Source: an uncultured Eubacteriales bacterium (GTDB lineage: Bacteria > Bacillota > Clostridia > Oscillospirales > Oscillospiraceae). From it: DNA of 48,651 nt. Where the stretch lies: positions 1-48,651 of the forward strand of contig ONPN01000050.1 of the NCBI GenBank assembly GCA_900319695.1. Direction: 5' to 3'. The translations under genes and the position numbers were made by a program. Shown one piece after another: positions 24,126 through 31,568 of the stretch. The stretch's first letter is position 1, and the number at the start of each line of letters is the position of its first letter. A model generated the notes under the pieces. The model saw nothing but the letters and a program-made list of their open reading frames with translations, made no database searches and was not told the DNA's origin.

Positions 24126-25748
24126 TCAATTGCACAGCACCGTGATGATGACCGGTGAGAGACCGGCGCTTTTGATTTTCTCAAGATCGGCCTCCATCAC
24201 GCCCTGCCCCGCCGCGACGGTATCTCCCTCTTTGATCAGAGGGGTGAGGCCGTCGCCGCCCAGCGTAAAGGTATCGAGACCCACAAGAAGCAGAATCTCC
24301 GTGCCGTCGGTCGTGCGGAAGGTCAGCGCGTGGTTTGTGTCGGCGATTTCCGCGACGACGCCGTCGCAGGGAGCGAGGATATGGCCGCTGTCGGGCATGA
24401 TGCCGATGCAGCTGCCGATAACACCGGAGGAGAACATGATGTCCGGGATCTGCTTCATGGGGACGGTCTCGCCCCCCACGGGGGCAGAGAGCGCGAGGCT
24501 GGCCGCGCCGCGCCGGCCAACTGCCATCAGCCGCTCGCCGGCCCGGATGGTCCGGGACTTTTTCCGGCAGAGACGGGCAAACGCCGAGGAGCGCACGGCG
24601 GCGGCCTGATCGGCAGACAGCGCCGTCTCGAAGTTCAGTTCCTCCCGATAGAGCAGATCGGTGATCACATAGCCCCCGACATAGCTGATGGCGAGGGCCA
24701 GCAGGTAACAGAGAACGCTACGCACCGGTCCGCCCTGCCCCGCCGTCATCAGGAACGCGCCCAAAAGGCCCGAGGAACCCCAGTTGACAGCAGCTACCTG
24801 TGTGACCATGACGAAGGCGCCGCCGAAGCCCGCGCCGAGCCCCGCCGTCAGAAAGGGCTTTCCGAGCGGCAGCGTAACGCCGTAGATGAGCGGTTCTCCC
24901 ACGCCCAGAATGCCCGCCGGCAGCGCGCCAGCAATGACGGAACACAGGTCGCTGTTGCCGGCCTTCTTCGCTTTTTTCCACAGCGCAAGCGCCGCCCCAA
25001 CCTGTCCCGCTCCCGCCATGGCGAGGGCGGGATAGAGCGTGACATAACCGAGCTCCTGGAGCTGGACACTGTAGAGCGCCACCAGACCGTGGTGCATGCC
25101 TGTCGCCACCAGCGGGAGAAAGGCGGCCGCGGCGAGGTAACCGGAGATTGCCCTGACAAACATGTTGCTGGACAGACACGCTCTTCCAAAAAGCCATACG
25201 ATGCCGCCCGAGGCGTAGCCGAAAAGCGGCATGATGAAAACGACATAGGGGATCACGCACAGCAGCATGGTCAGCAGCGGCGTAAACACCACATCAACCG
25301 ACTCCGGCACGACGCGGCGTATCGCCTTCTCCACATAAGCAATCAGAAGCGCGCCCGCGATCACGGCCAGCACGCCGCCCTTTCCGCTGCACAGGACGGA
25401 ATCGAGGGGGATTTCGCTGTTGTACAGGCCCATGATGGAGGCGACCTTATTGATCCCGTCCAGGGAGCTGAGCATGCCCAGCATGCCGCCCAGAATGGGC
25501 GTGCCGCCGAAGCGCCACGCCGCGCGGTAGCCGGCCCAGGCGCTCAGGCAGCTCATCATCGAGGAATTGATCAGCGACAGAATCTGGTAGAGAAAAGCCC
25601 AGGCACTGTTGCTCTCATAATCCGGAACCATCTGCGCGATGAGAGAGGCGGACGCCCCGCACAATCCAGCGCAGATGATGCCCGGGAGCAGCGGGATAAA
25701 GATTTCCCCTATGATTCTCAGAATATTTTTGATCCTGTACCTTTTCAT
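24126..25748 (-). CDS. MurP-like PTS protein: EIIC plus degenerate EIIA, no EIIB
   Basis: A 540-residue fusion. Residues 1-380 form a glucose-superfamily EIIC permease whose loop GVGEPLIYGVTLPLGKPF is the type seen in N-acetylmuramic acid transporters (MurP). Residues about 415-540 are an EIIA-Glc domain (ILAPCDGVVAEIADTNHALT). Two things are wrong for a working PTS enzyme. No EIIB domain exists: the protein begins at the segment that normally follows EIIB. The phosphorylated His of EIIA (E. coli Crr His90, in LFVHFGIDT) is Leu488 here (ILLLVGLDT; codon at 24285-24287), though the helper His (TNHA) remains. It could rely on other enzymes, act as a facilitator or sensor, or be decaying. Neighbouring nagZ fits a cell-wall sugar role. 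Confidence 0.85.
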   Translation of the reverse strand: MKRYRIKNILRIIGEIFIPLLPGIICAGLCGASASLIAQMVPDYESNSAWAFLYQILSLINSSMMSCLSAWAGYRAAWRFGGTPILGGMLGMLSSLDGINKVASIMGLYNSEIPLDSVLCSGKGGVLAVIAGALLIAYVEKAIRRVVPESVDVVFTPLLTMLLCVIPYVVFIMPLFGYASGGIVWLFGRACLSSNMFVRAISGYLAAAAFLPLVATGMHHGLVALYSVQLQELGYVTLYPALAMAGAGQVGAALALWKKAKKAGNSDLCSVIAGALPAGILGVGEPLIYGVTLPLGKPFLTAGLGAGFGGAFVMVTQVAAVNWGSSGLLGAFLMTAGQGGPVRSVLCYLLALAISYVGGYVITDLLYREELNFETALSADQAAAVRSSAFARLCRKKSRTIRAGERLMAVGRRGAASLALSAPVGGETVPMKQIPDIMFSSGVIGSCIGIMPDSGHILAPCDGVVAEIADTNHALTFRTTDGTEILLLVGLDTFTLGGDGLTPLIKEGDTVAAGQGVMEADLEKIKSAGLSPVIITVLCN

Positions 25749-25783
25749 AGGTCAAGTCTCCTGTATGCAGTGTGTTTGTCCGT

Positions 25784-27046
25784 TCACGACGGCCCCATAT
25801 AGCGAAAGCACAGCATGGTGATGTCGTCAAACTGTTCCGCTCCGTCCACAAAGGCATGGATGTCGTTCATGACGTTGGCCAGAATCTGTCCCGGCTGCGC
25901 GTCCGGCTCGCTGTTGAGGGCATTGAGCATGCGATCGGTACCGTAAAGCTCGTTCGCCCCGTTCGTGGCCTCCGCGACGCCGTCCGTGTAGACGAAAACG
26001 CTGTCGCCCGGATTCAAGCGGAACTCATGCTGTCTGAACGGGATTCCTTCCATGGTGGCGACCGGCATGGAGTGCCGGTAGATCACCAGCTCATAGCTGC
26101 CGCCGGCCCTGCGCAGGACCGGATGCTCATGCCCAGCATTGGCCGCTACGCCTTTCCCGGTGGAGATTTCGAGCACAGCCACCCACATCGTCACGAAAAA
26201 GCCGGCGTCGTTGCTCTCGCAGAGCTGGTTGTTCACGCTCTCGAGCGCTTCCGCCGGACTTTTGCCGTTCTGCAGTCCGGATTTGATCAGCACGCGCGCC
26301 ACCATCATCAGCAGCGCAGCGGGAACACCCTTGCCCGACACGTCCGCCATGACAAGGCCGATATGGTCCTGATCGATCATGAAGAAATCGTAGAAGTCGC
26401 CGCCCACCTCCTTTGCCGGCGTCATGCTGGCGTAGAGGCTGAACTCCTTGCGGTTCGGGAAAGCCGGGAACAGGCGCGGCAGCTGGCTTGCCTGGATCTG
26501 GCTTGCCATGTCGAGTTCCGCGCCGATCCTCTCCTTTTCCGCCGTGACCCGCTTGATCTGGTCTATGTACAGCATGGTACGGGCGGACTGCTTGGCGAAG
26601 GATTCGGCCAGCACCTCGATCTCGTCCCCCGTGCGGTAGACGTTCTCCATCTGAAACTGCCTGTTGCGCACGCCCAGCGAGGCCACGCGCCGCGTGATGG
26701 TGTTGAGCGGATCAATGATGTGCCCCGTGATGGAATACGCGGAGATCATGCCGGCCGCTACGATAAAAACCACCAGCAGGATGAGGATGTTTCTGGCGTG
26801 AAACATCTCCTTTTGAAAAGCGGTCACGGCTTCGCTCCGTAAGACCTCGTACTCGTCCTCCATCCCGTTGTCTATATAGATCTGTTTCTGGGTCTCGTAG
26901 GTGTCGCTGACGAGCTGCGACACTCTCGCGGACTGGTAGTAAAAAACCGCCGTGTAGGCCGCAATGACCAGGATGATCGTGACCAGCAGCATACCGAATA
27001 TTTTTTGCCGGATACCGCTGTTCAGATTGCTTCTATGCTTCTCCAT
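25784..27046 (-). CDS. Membrane SpoIIE/RsbU-type PP2C serine phosphatase
   Basis: A 420-residue sensor phosphatase: TM1 (about 16-38), a short extracellular loop (about 39-85), TM2 (about 88-105), a HAMP-like linker (ITGHIIDPLNTITRRV), a helical coil (AEKERIGAELDMASQIQASQ), then a PP2C/SpoIIE domain with GGDFYDFF, MADVSGKGVPAALLM, NAGHEHPVL, VYTDGVAEATN and QFDDITML. Metal-binding Asp residues are intact. Such enzymes dephosphorylate STAS antagonists in response to an external signal; the STAS protein at 9614-9913 is a possible client (inference). GGGGAGG precedes ATG 27046. PTS follows after 35 nt. Confidence 0.88.
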   Translation of the reverse strand: MEKHRSNLNSGIRQKIFGMLLVTIILVIAAYTAVFYYQSARVSQLVSDTYETQKQIYIDNGMEDEYEVLRSEAVTAFQKEMFHARNILILLVVFIVAAGMISAYSITGHIIDPLNTITRRVASLGVRNRQFQMENVYRTGDEIEVLAESFAKQSARTMLYIDQIKRVTAEKERIGAELDMASQIQASQLPRLFPAFPNRKEFSLYASMTPAKEVGGDFYDFFMIDQDHIGLVMADVSGKGVPAALLMMVARVLIKSGLQNGKSPAEALESVNNQLCESNDAGFFVTMWVAVLEISTGKGVAANAGHEHPVLRRAGGSYELVIYRHSMPVATMEGIPFRQHEFRLNPGDSVFVYTDGVAEATNGANELYGTDRMLNALNSEPDAQPGQILANVMNDIHAFVDGAEQFDDITMLCFRYMGPS

Positions 27047-27199
27047 GGATATCCTCCCCGTGATAATGCGTTTATCTCCTATGCGGAAGGCCCTGCCCTT
27101 TCTGTGCGCAAAGACCTGCCTTGTGTTCAAAGCCGCGAAAGCCCTTCGATTTTCTCTCATTCCGAATGCCGGGGTCTCCCGCGGCGGTCGGCGTTCTCC

Positions 27200-27718
27200 T
27201 CATTCACGGCTCTCCGGCGGCAGGCTTTCTCCCACGGCACGCAGAGCCCTTGAGACGACCCGGATGCCGATTAGCTGTACCGCTGTCAGGATCACGCACT
27301 GAACAACTCGGGCAGCTAAAAGCGGGCCGTAAGGCGAGCCATACAGGATAGAGATCCAGAGCGTGTTAAGAAACAGACTGAGGACAAACTGATTGATGCC
27401 GACGGCTGCGATACACTGCGGCCAGCCCTGTTTTTCATGCAGAAAAAAGCCGAAGACGAAGCCGGTCAAAAAGGCCGTCAGCGTGAAGCCGGGGAAATAC
27501 GCGCCGATCGGAAAAAGGATCGCGCCTATGAAGTCGCCCAGCGCGGCGACCACGCCCGCAGCGAGCGGCCCGCAGAGGATGGCGGCCGCGACGATCGGTA
27601 CAAAGCTCAGGCCGATCTTCATGTTCCAAGCGCTGATGGAGAGAAAACGCGAGAGCACGATCTCCATAGTCGTAAGCAGCGCAAGGGTTGTGAGAGTTCT
27701 GGTGTTGAATTTGGACAT
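27200..27718 (-). CDS. folT: ECF transporter S component, folate family (FolT-like)
   Basis: A 172-residue membrane protein with six hydrophobic segments, reading like FolT: MEIVLSRFLSISAWNMKIGL, FVPIVAAAILCGPLAAGVVAAL and GAILFPIGAYFPGFTLTAFL. It binds the vitamin and works with a shared EcfAA'T module encoded elsewhere. The start has GAAAGGGGCGG upstream. Its promoter is at 27904-27932, and the roughly 180-nt leader contains MITE-like copy 3. I saw no tetrahydrofolate riboswitch in that leader. Bases 27047-27199 between it and the phosphatase hold nothing recognisable. Confidence 0.85.
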   Translation of the reverse strand: MSKFNTRTLTTLALLTTMEIVLSRFLSISAWNMKIGLSFVPIVAAAILCGPLAAGVVAALGDFIGAILFPIGAYFPGFTLTAFLTGFVFGFFLHEKQGWPQCIAAVGINQFVLSLFLNTLWISILYGSPYGPLLAARVVQCVILTAVQLIGIRVVSRALRAVGESLPPESRE

Positions 27719-27792
27719 AACGGCCCGCCCCTTTCATCATCGCCGCCATTCAAAAGAGCCATGTGATTGTTCCGCCGAAGCCCGGGATTCCG

Positions 27793-27845
27793 TTAAGGCA
27801 ACACCGCACAATCCGCCATCGCCGAATTGTGCGGTGCTGCCTTAA
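27793..27845. repeat. MITE-like element, minimal form, copy 3
   Basis: A 53-bp near-perfect palindrome, TTAAGGCAACACCGCACAAT at one end and ATTGTGCGGTGCTGCCTTAA at the other. It consists of just the two terminal repeats of the long copies at 3475 and 6136, with the roughly 115-bp interior missing. Both ends finish in TTAA. It lies in the folT leader. Confidence 0.85.
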
Positions 27846-27903
27846 AGGCAGTTCTGTACCCCTCCTCTCGGGAGCACAAAGACAGCAAATGAATAACAAG
27901 AAT

Positions 27904-27932
27904 ATTTTATCACATATTGCCGCGCGGCGCAA
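27904..27932 (-). promoter_or_regulatory. Promoter of folT
   Basis: On the minus strand: TTGCGC (27932-27927), 17-nt spacer, TAAAAT (27909-27904). The leader to ATG 27718 is about 180 nt and includes the minimal MITE-like palindrome. Confidence 0.6.
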
Positions 27933-27957
27933 GGCGGTGAAGCGGACACATGGCACG

Positions 27958-27994
27958 AAAAAAGGAAAGCCGCGGGACACTGAGATCCCGCGGC
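27958..27994 (-). terminator. Terminator of the Old Yellow Enzyme gene at 28013
   Basis: On the minus strand: GCCGCGGGA (27994-27986), 8-nt loop, TCCCGCGGC (27977-27969), then TTTCCTTTTTT. Perfect 9-bp stem. Confidence 0.9.
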
Positions 27995-28012
27995 CAGTAT
28001 TACTCCAACAAA

Positions 28013-30220
28013 TTACACGGCGCGACCGGCGTCGTTGCCGCCGCGGATCGCGAGAGCAATATTGAAGGGTGCGGCACAGTCGCCGATGGCGTAGGTCTCC
28101 TTGACGGAGACGCCGTCCAACAGACTGGTATCCGGCAGCATGTCGGCCGCATTGACAATCGCGTCGCAGGGGATAACGGTATCTATCCCGGTATCCATTG
28201 TGACTGTTGCCATTCCGTCCTTCACGCTCTTGATGGAAGACTCGGGGAAGGAATTGAAGCCAAGGGCGTACAGCGCAGTCGTCATCATGCGCTTTGCGTG
28301 CTGGGACTGCTGGATATCAAAGTCGTCAGCCACACTCGGTGTCACCATGGTGACGTGCTTTTTATGAACCGTAAGCCAGAGCGCGGCGTCAAACGCCTGC
28401 GCATTGGAACCATATACGATCACATTGTCGCCCATCTTCTCAAACATGAACCTCTCCATTTCGATCACCGGGACATCCGCATCGACCTCGAGCGCGGCAC
28501 GCTGACCGCCGGTCGCAAGGATCACGGCGTCGGGCGCTTCGGCCTCAATGAGTTCCTTTGTGACCTCGGTGCCGGTCTTAACCGTGACGCCTGCAAGCTC
28601 CATCTGGCGTATGAGGTACTTCTTGAGATCCGCGAGGTTCTCGTGCGGGCCCTTGACCATTGCGGCAAAGTCCAGCATGAAGCCGAGAGAACCGCGCTTT
28701 TCGTAGAGAGTCACGTCATGTCCGCGCAGGGCGGCGACACGGGCCGCCTCCATACCGGCGGGGCCGCCGCCGATGACCATGACCTTTTTCTTTGTCTCAG
28801 CCGGGGGCAGCTCATAAGTCGCAGGGCCGCCCTCACGCATGACGCGCTGGGTCAGGGCGTTGACACGGCAGTAGCAGAACATGGCGTTCATCTCATTGGA
28901 GCCGGAGTGGCAGTGCAGGCAGCGCGTGCAGGGGGCGATCTCGTCAAGTCTGCCCTCGCGCAGCTTGTTGACATACTCCATATCGACGGTCAGAGGGCGG
29001 TTCATCAGGAAGAAGTCGAGTTTGCCGTCCTCCAGCGCCTTCTCAAAGAAGTCGGGCGCGTGGGCCGGGTCCATATAGGTGACAGCGCCGACCGGGATCT
29101 TGAGCTCCTTCTTGTACATAGCCGCGATATTGAGCGCAATGCCGCAGCCGCTGGTGTTGCCGATGGCCTTGCCCTGGAAGTGGCGTGTGAAGTCGTACTG
29201 CGTACCGAAACCGGTGCAGCCCTCCACGCCGTTGAGGATGAAGTACAGGTCGGAGCCAAACTGCGCGACATGGTGCCCGAGAGGCCCGATGCGCAGGTGC
29301 ATGGAGTCGCAGCCGGCAGCCTCAAAGAGCTTTGCGGCGGCGATGCCCTCCTCGATCGTCAGGACCTTGGTGTGCGGCGTGGTGACGTCGGTGTCGAGGG
29401 TCATAATGGTGGGGTTATTGGCGATGTTGTCGTTTTCCTCCACACAGTCGATGAGGCACTGGATCGCAAGGTCCGGGCACTCGGCCTTGAGCTTTTCAAG
29501 AATCTCGGTGACGAAGCGGGCGCGGTTCTCGATGCTCTTGCCGCCGTACTCGTCTGTGCGGGTGTTGTGGAAGCGCGACAGGAAATGCGCAGGCATATTG
29601 AAGCCTGCGCAGTTGAACTCCACGACCTTGAAGCCGACCTCGTAGAGGCCCTTGGCAACCTGGACCATGCGGGCCTGTTTTGCGTGGATGTCGTCAACCG
29701 TCATCTCGTTCTCGCCCATGCCGAAGCCGGAAATCTGATAGCCCAGCGTTGCGCCGTATTCGGCGCAGCCCTTGACGAGTTTTTCAAGATAGGCGCGGTT
29801 TTCCGCCTCATATTCACCGCTCTCGGGGACCTCAAGGAAGTCGACAGATTCGATGAAGATAAGCTCGACGCCGCCCTTGGCGAGGTGGAAGTAGTATTCA
29901 AGGAACTCGTCCGTCATACCGGCAAGGTAGGCCGCCGAGCCGGCGGCGGACTTCACCATGCGGTGGTGAAGCTCGACATTGCCGATTTTGAAGGGGGAGA
30001 AAATCGCCTTGAGTTCCATGTCATGGGTGCGGAACTCCTCCTCCGGGAGCTGGGGATTGAGATAAGCCTGCGGGATCATGTCCAGGGATTTGATTGCCTC
30101 CGTCGGGGTCTGTGACGCTGAGTCGGCAAAGGCCATTGTGGGAATCGCACTCATTGCGCCGACGCTGACCGCGCCTGCTGCGATCCCCTTGAGAAAATCT
30201 CTGCGGGAAATGTTTGCCAT
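28013..30220 (-). CDS. Tat-exported Old Yellow Enzyme-type FMN/4Fe-4S/FAD reductase
   Basis: A 735-residue exported oxidoreductase. Tat signal SRRDFLKG (5-12) with AFA cleavage near 30-32. A TIM-barrel FMN domain of the NADH:flavin oxidoreductase family follows (about 70-420; HHRMVKSAAGS, IENRARFVTEIL, FFLMNRPLTVD), then a 4Fe-4S cysteine cluster CTRCLHCH...CYCRVNA (about 430-455) and a C-terminal FAD/NAD-type Rossmann domain (MVIGGGPAGMEAARVAALRG), the architecture of 2,4-dienoyl-CoA reductase. AGAAAGGACG precedes the ATG. Export implies it takes electrons from outside the cytoplasm and not from NADH. It is paralogous to 42284-44488 and probably reduces an enoate-type substrate (inference). 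It stands alone with its own promoter. Confidence 0.88.
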   Translation of the reverse strand: MANISRRDFLKGIAAGAVSVGAMSAIPTMAFADSASQTPTEAIKSLDMIPQAYLNPQLPEEEFRTHDMELKAIFSPFKIGNVELHHRMVKSAAGSAAYLAGMTDEFLEYYFHLAKGGVELIFIESVDFLEVPESGEYEAENRAYLEKLVKGCAEYGATLGYQISGFGMGENEMTVDDIHAKQARMVQVAKGLYEVGFKVVEFNCAGFNMPAHFLSRFHNTRTDEYGGKSIENRARFVTEILEKLKAECPDLAIQCLIDCVEENDNIANNPTIMTLDTDVTTPHTKVLTIEEGIAAAKLFEAAGCDSMHLRIGPLGHHVAQFGSDLYFILNGVEGCTGFGTQYDFTRHFQGKAIGNTSGCGIALNIAAMYKKELKIPVGAVTYMDPAHAPDFFEKALEDGKLDFFLMNRPLTVDMEYVNKLREGRLDEIAPCTRCLHCHSGSNEMNAMFCYCRVNALTQRVMREGGPATYELPPAETKKKVMVIGGGPAGMEAARVAALRGHDVTLYEKRGSLGFMLDFAAMVKGPHENLADLKKYLIRQMELAGVTVKTGTEVTKELIEAEAPDAVILATGGQRAALEVDADVPVIEMERFMFEKMGDNVIVYGSNAQAFDAALWLTVHKKHVTMVTPSVADDFDIQQSQHAKRMMTTALYALGFNSFPESSIKSVKDGMATVTMDTGIDTVIPCDAIVNAADMLPDTSLLDGVSVKETYAIGDCAAPFNIALAIRGGNDAGRAV

Positions 30221-30264
30221 TTTTATCGTCCTTTCTGTGAAATATTACCAGAAACCGATAAGTA

Positions 30265-30293
30265 ATTATACCACCTGTCTGGCAGTATTGCAA
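30265..30293 (-). promoter_or_regulatory. Promoter of the 28013-30220 reductase
   Basis: On the minus strand: TTGCAA (30293-30288), 17-nt spacer, TATAAT (30270-30265). The -35 lies inside the palindromic site at 30288-30305. Confidence 0.65.
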
Positions 30294-30305
30294 GAATTGC
30301 GCAAA
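30288..30305. promoter_or_regulatory. LysR-like site resembling the 42194 operator
   Basis: TTGCAAGAATTGCGCAAA here compares with TTGCAAGATACGCAAA at 42198-42213: the same half-sites, with two extra bases in the centre. It overlaps the -35 box in the same way as the LysR/Eet-side promoter does at 42198-42203. No LysR gene is adjacent, so control by one of the two LysR proteins in this window, or another one, is possible. Confidence 0.45.
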
Positions 30306-30354
30306 CGTTTTTAATTATTTTAAGTTTCCCACCATGGCTCGCTGCAAACGGCAA

Positions 30355-30386
30355 TCAGCGCCCAACCTGAACAGGCCGGGCGCTGA
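30355..30386 (-). terminator. Hairpin downstream of cotJC
   Basis: TCAGCGCCC (30355-30363) and GGGCGCTGA (30378-30386) are perfect 9-bp arms. It lies 12 nt past the cotJC stop. The T-run is better placed for the plus strand, so it is a moderate terminator on the minus strand. Confidence 0.55.
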
Positions 30387-30397
30387 GATCATTTTTT

Positions 30398-30994
30398 TCA
30401 TCTGTCGAAGGATGGGTTCACCGCGTAGAAGTTCTTCTCGTTCAGCTTTTCCGACGCAAGGCGCAGGCCCTCGCCGAAGCGCTGATAGTGTACCACTTCC
30501 CGCTCCCGCAGATAGCGCATGACGTTATTCACGTCCGGATCGTCCGACAGGCGCAGGATATTGTCGTAGGTGACGCGGGCCTTCTGCTCCGCGGCCAGAT
30601 CCTCGCTCAGATCGGCGATCACATCGCCCTTGACGGCCATGGACGCCGCGCTCCACGGGAATCCCGAGGCCGCCGTCGGGTAGACGCCCGCCGTGTGGTC
30701 GACGAAGTAGGCGTCAAAACCCGCCTTTTTGATCTCGTCGACGGACAGATCGCGCGTAAGCTGGTGCACCACTGCGCCGATCATCTCCAGATGGCCCAGC
30801 TCCTCCGTCCCGATGTCGGTCAGCAGGCCCTTGAGCTCGGGATAGGGCATGGCGTAGCGCTGGCTCAGATAGCGCAGCGAGGCGCCGAGCTCCCCGTCCG
30901 GCCCGCCGTATTGCGAAATGATGAACTTTGCCAGGGCGGGGTTGGTGCTGCGGATTCTGACCGGGTATTGCAGCTTCTTTTCATACACAAACAT
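30398..30994 (-). CDS. cotJC: Spore coat protein CotJC, manganese catalase family
   Basis: A 198-residue ferritin-like dimanganese catalase-family protein of the spore coat. Metal ligands are visible as Glu35 (GPDGELGA), Glu65 and His68 (TEELGHLEM), and the later REREVVHYQRFGE. The length matches CotJC. ATG 30994 has AGGAGGG upstream, overlapping the end of the preceding coat gene (stop at 30997-30999), so the two are translationally linked. Expressed in the mother cell during sporulation in known spore formers; it may help protect the spore from peroxide. Confidence 0.93.
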   Translation of the reverse strand: MFVYEKKLQYPVRIRSTNPALAKFIISQYGGPDGELGASLRYLSQRYAMPYPELKGLLTDIGTEELGHLEMIGAVVHQLTRDLSVDEIKKAGFDAYFVDHTAGVYPTAASGFPWSAASMAVKGDVIADLSEDLAAEQKARVTYDNILRLSDDPDVNNVMRYLREREVVHYQRFGEGLRLASEKLNEKNFYAVNPSFDR

Positions 30995-30996
30995 AC

Positions 30997-31443
30997 TCAG
31001 CGCTCCCTCCTGTTCTGAAACTCCCAGGGCCAGGGATCCTTGAGCCAGGTGAAGCTGTCCCGGCCGAGCTGATCGCACTGGGTAACGACGCCGTAGCGGG
31101 CGGTGTAGCGCTCGCGGGCCTCTTTTCTCAGGGCCAGGATGCTCTGGTAGAGGTCGAAGGCCTCCTGATCGTCGGCGTGGGTATCGAGGTAGAGCTCCAG
31201 CTCGTCGGCTACGAAATCGATGGCCATGAGCTCCGCCGTCGGCACGTCGGGCGCTTTCTCGTTGACGATATTCATAAATGGGAGATCAAGTCCCGGAAAC
31301 AGCGTCCCGCGGGCCAGGGCCTCCGAGGCGTCATAATTGGGCGCGGCGGAGATCTGCATGGGCACATACGACATGGCAAGCGGCGCATACGCTCCCGGCA
31401 GCTTTCCGTTCCGGTAGCTTTGATCGGGTTTTACACAGCTCAA
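30997..31443 (-). CDS. Fused CotJA-CotJB spore coat protein
   Basis: A 148-residue protein that joins two normally separate coat proteins in one frame. Residues about 1-60 match CotJA (YAPLAMSYVPMQ, SEALARGTLFPGLDLPFMNI). Residues about 68-148 match CotJB (IDFVADELELYLDTHADDQE, ERYTARYGVV, WLKDPWPWEF). The start is TTG 31443: a strong AAGGAGG sits 7 nt upstream, and no ATG is near. The much longer open frame reaching 31623 runs through a repeat element and is not coding. A CATAGGAT box (31478-31485) upstream fits mother-cell sigma factors. cotJC follows after 2 nt. Confidence 0.87.
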   Translation of the reverse strand: MSCVKPDQSYRNGKLPGAYAPLAMSYVPMQISAAPNYDASEALARGTLFPGLDLPFMNIVNEKAPDVPTAELMAIDFVADELELYLDTHADDQEAFDLYQSILALRKEARERYTARYGVVTQCDQLGRDSFTWLKDPWPWEFQNRRER

Positions 31444-31477
31444 TAAAATTCCTCCTTGAAGCGTCAGGCTTCGCACC

Positions 31478-31485
31478 ATCCTATG
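31478..31485 (-). promoter_or_regulatory. Candidate sigma-E/sigma-K -10 box for cotJ
   Basis: On the minus strand CATAGGAT matches CATAnnnT, about 35 nt before the TTG start, with CAC about 16 nt further upstream as a possible -35 element. In Bacillus subtilis cotJ is sigma-E dependent; the assignment here is inference. Confidence 0.5.
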
Positions 31486-31502
31486 ACGCAGCGGGAGGAG
31501 TG

Positions 31503-31568
31503 TGATACTGGTTTTCGTTAAAACGGCTCGTTTTAACGAAAAGGCATCGCGCAGGGCGCGCTGCCAGT
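31503..31568. repeat. Second palindromic unit joined to element copy C
   Basis: ACTGG (31506-31510) and CCAGT (31564-31568) bracket a 12-bp perfect hairpin TTCGTTAAAACG-GCT-CGTTTTAACGAA and a GCGC-rich stem. It shares the ATACTGG start with elements A and B but has a different interior. It runs directly into copy C, giving a composite of about 150 bp. Confidence 0.6.

Noticed and set aside
27719-27897. Possible tetrahydrofolate riboswitch before folT
   Set aside because: The conserved riboswitch segments I know are not visible; most of the leader is the MITE-like palindrome.
27950-30115. A 721-codon plus-strand frame opposite the Tat-exported reductase
   Set aside because: Overlaps the terminator and entire coding region of a well-supported minus-strand gene; no recognisable domains.
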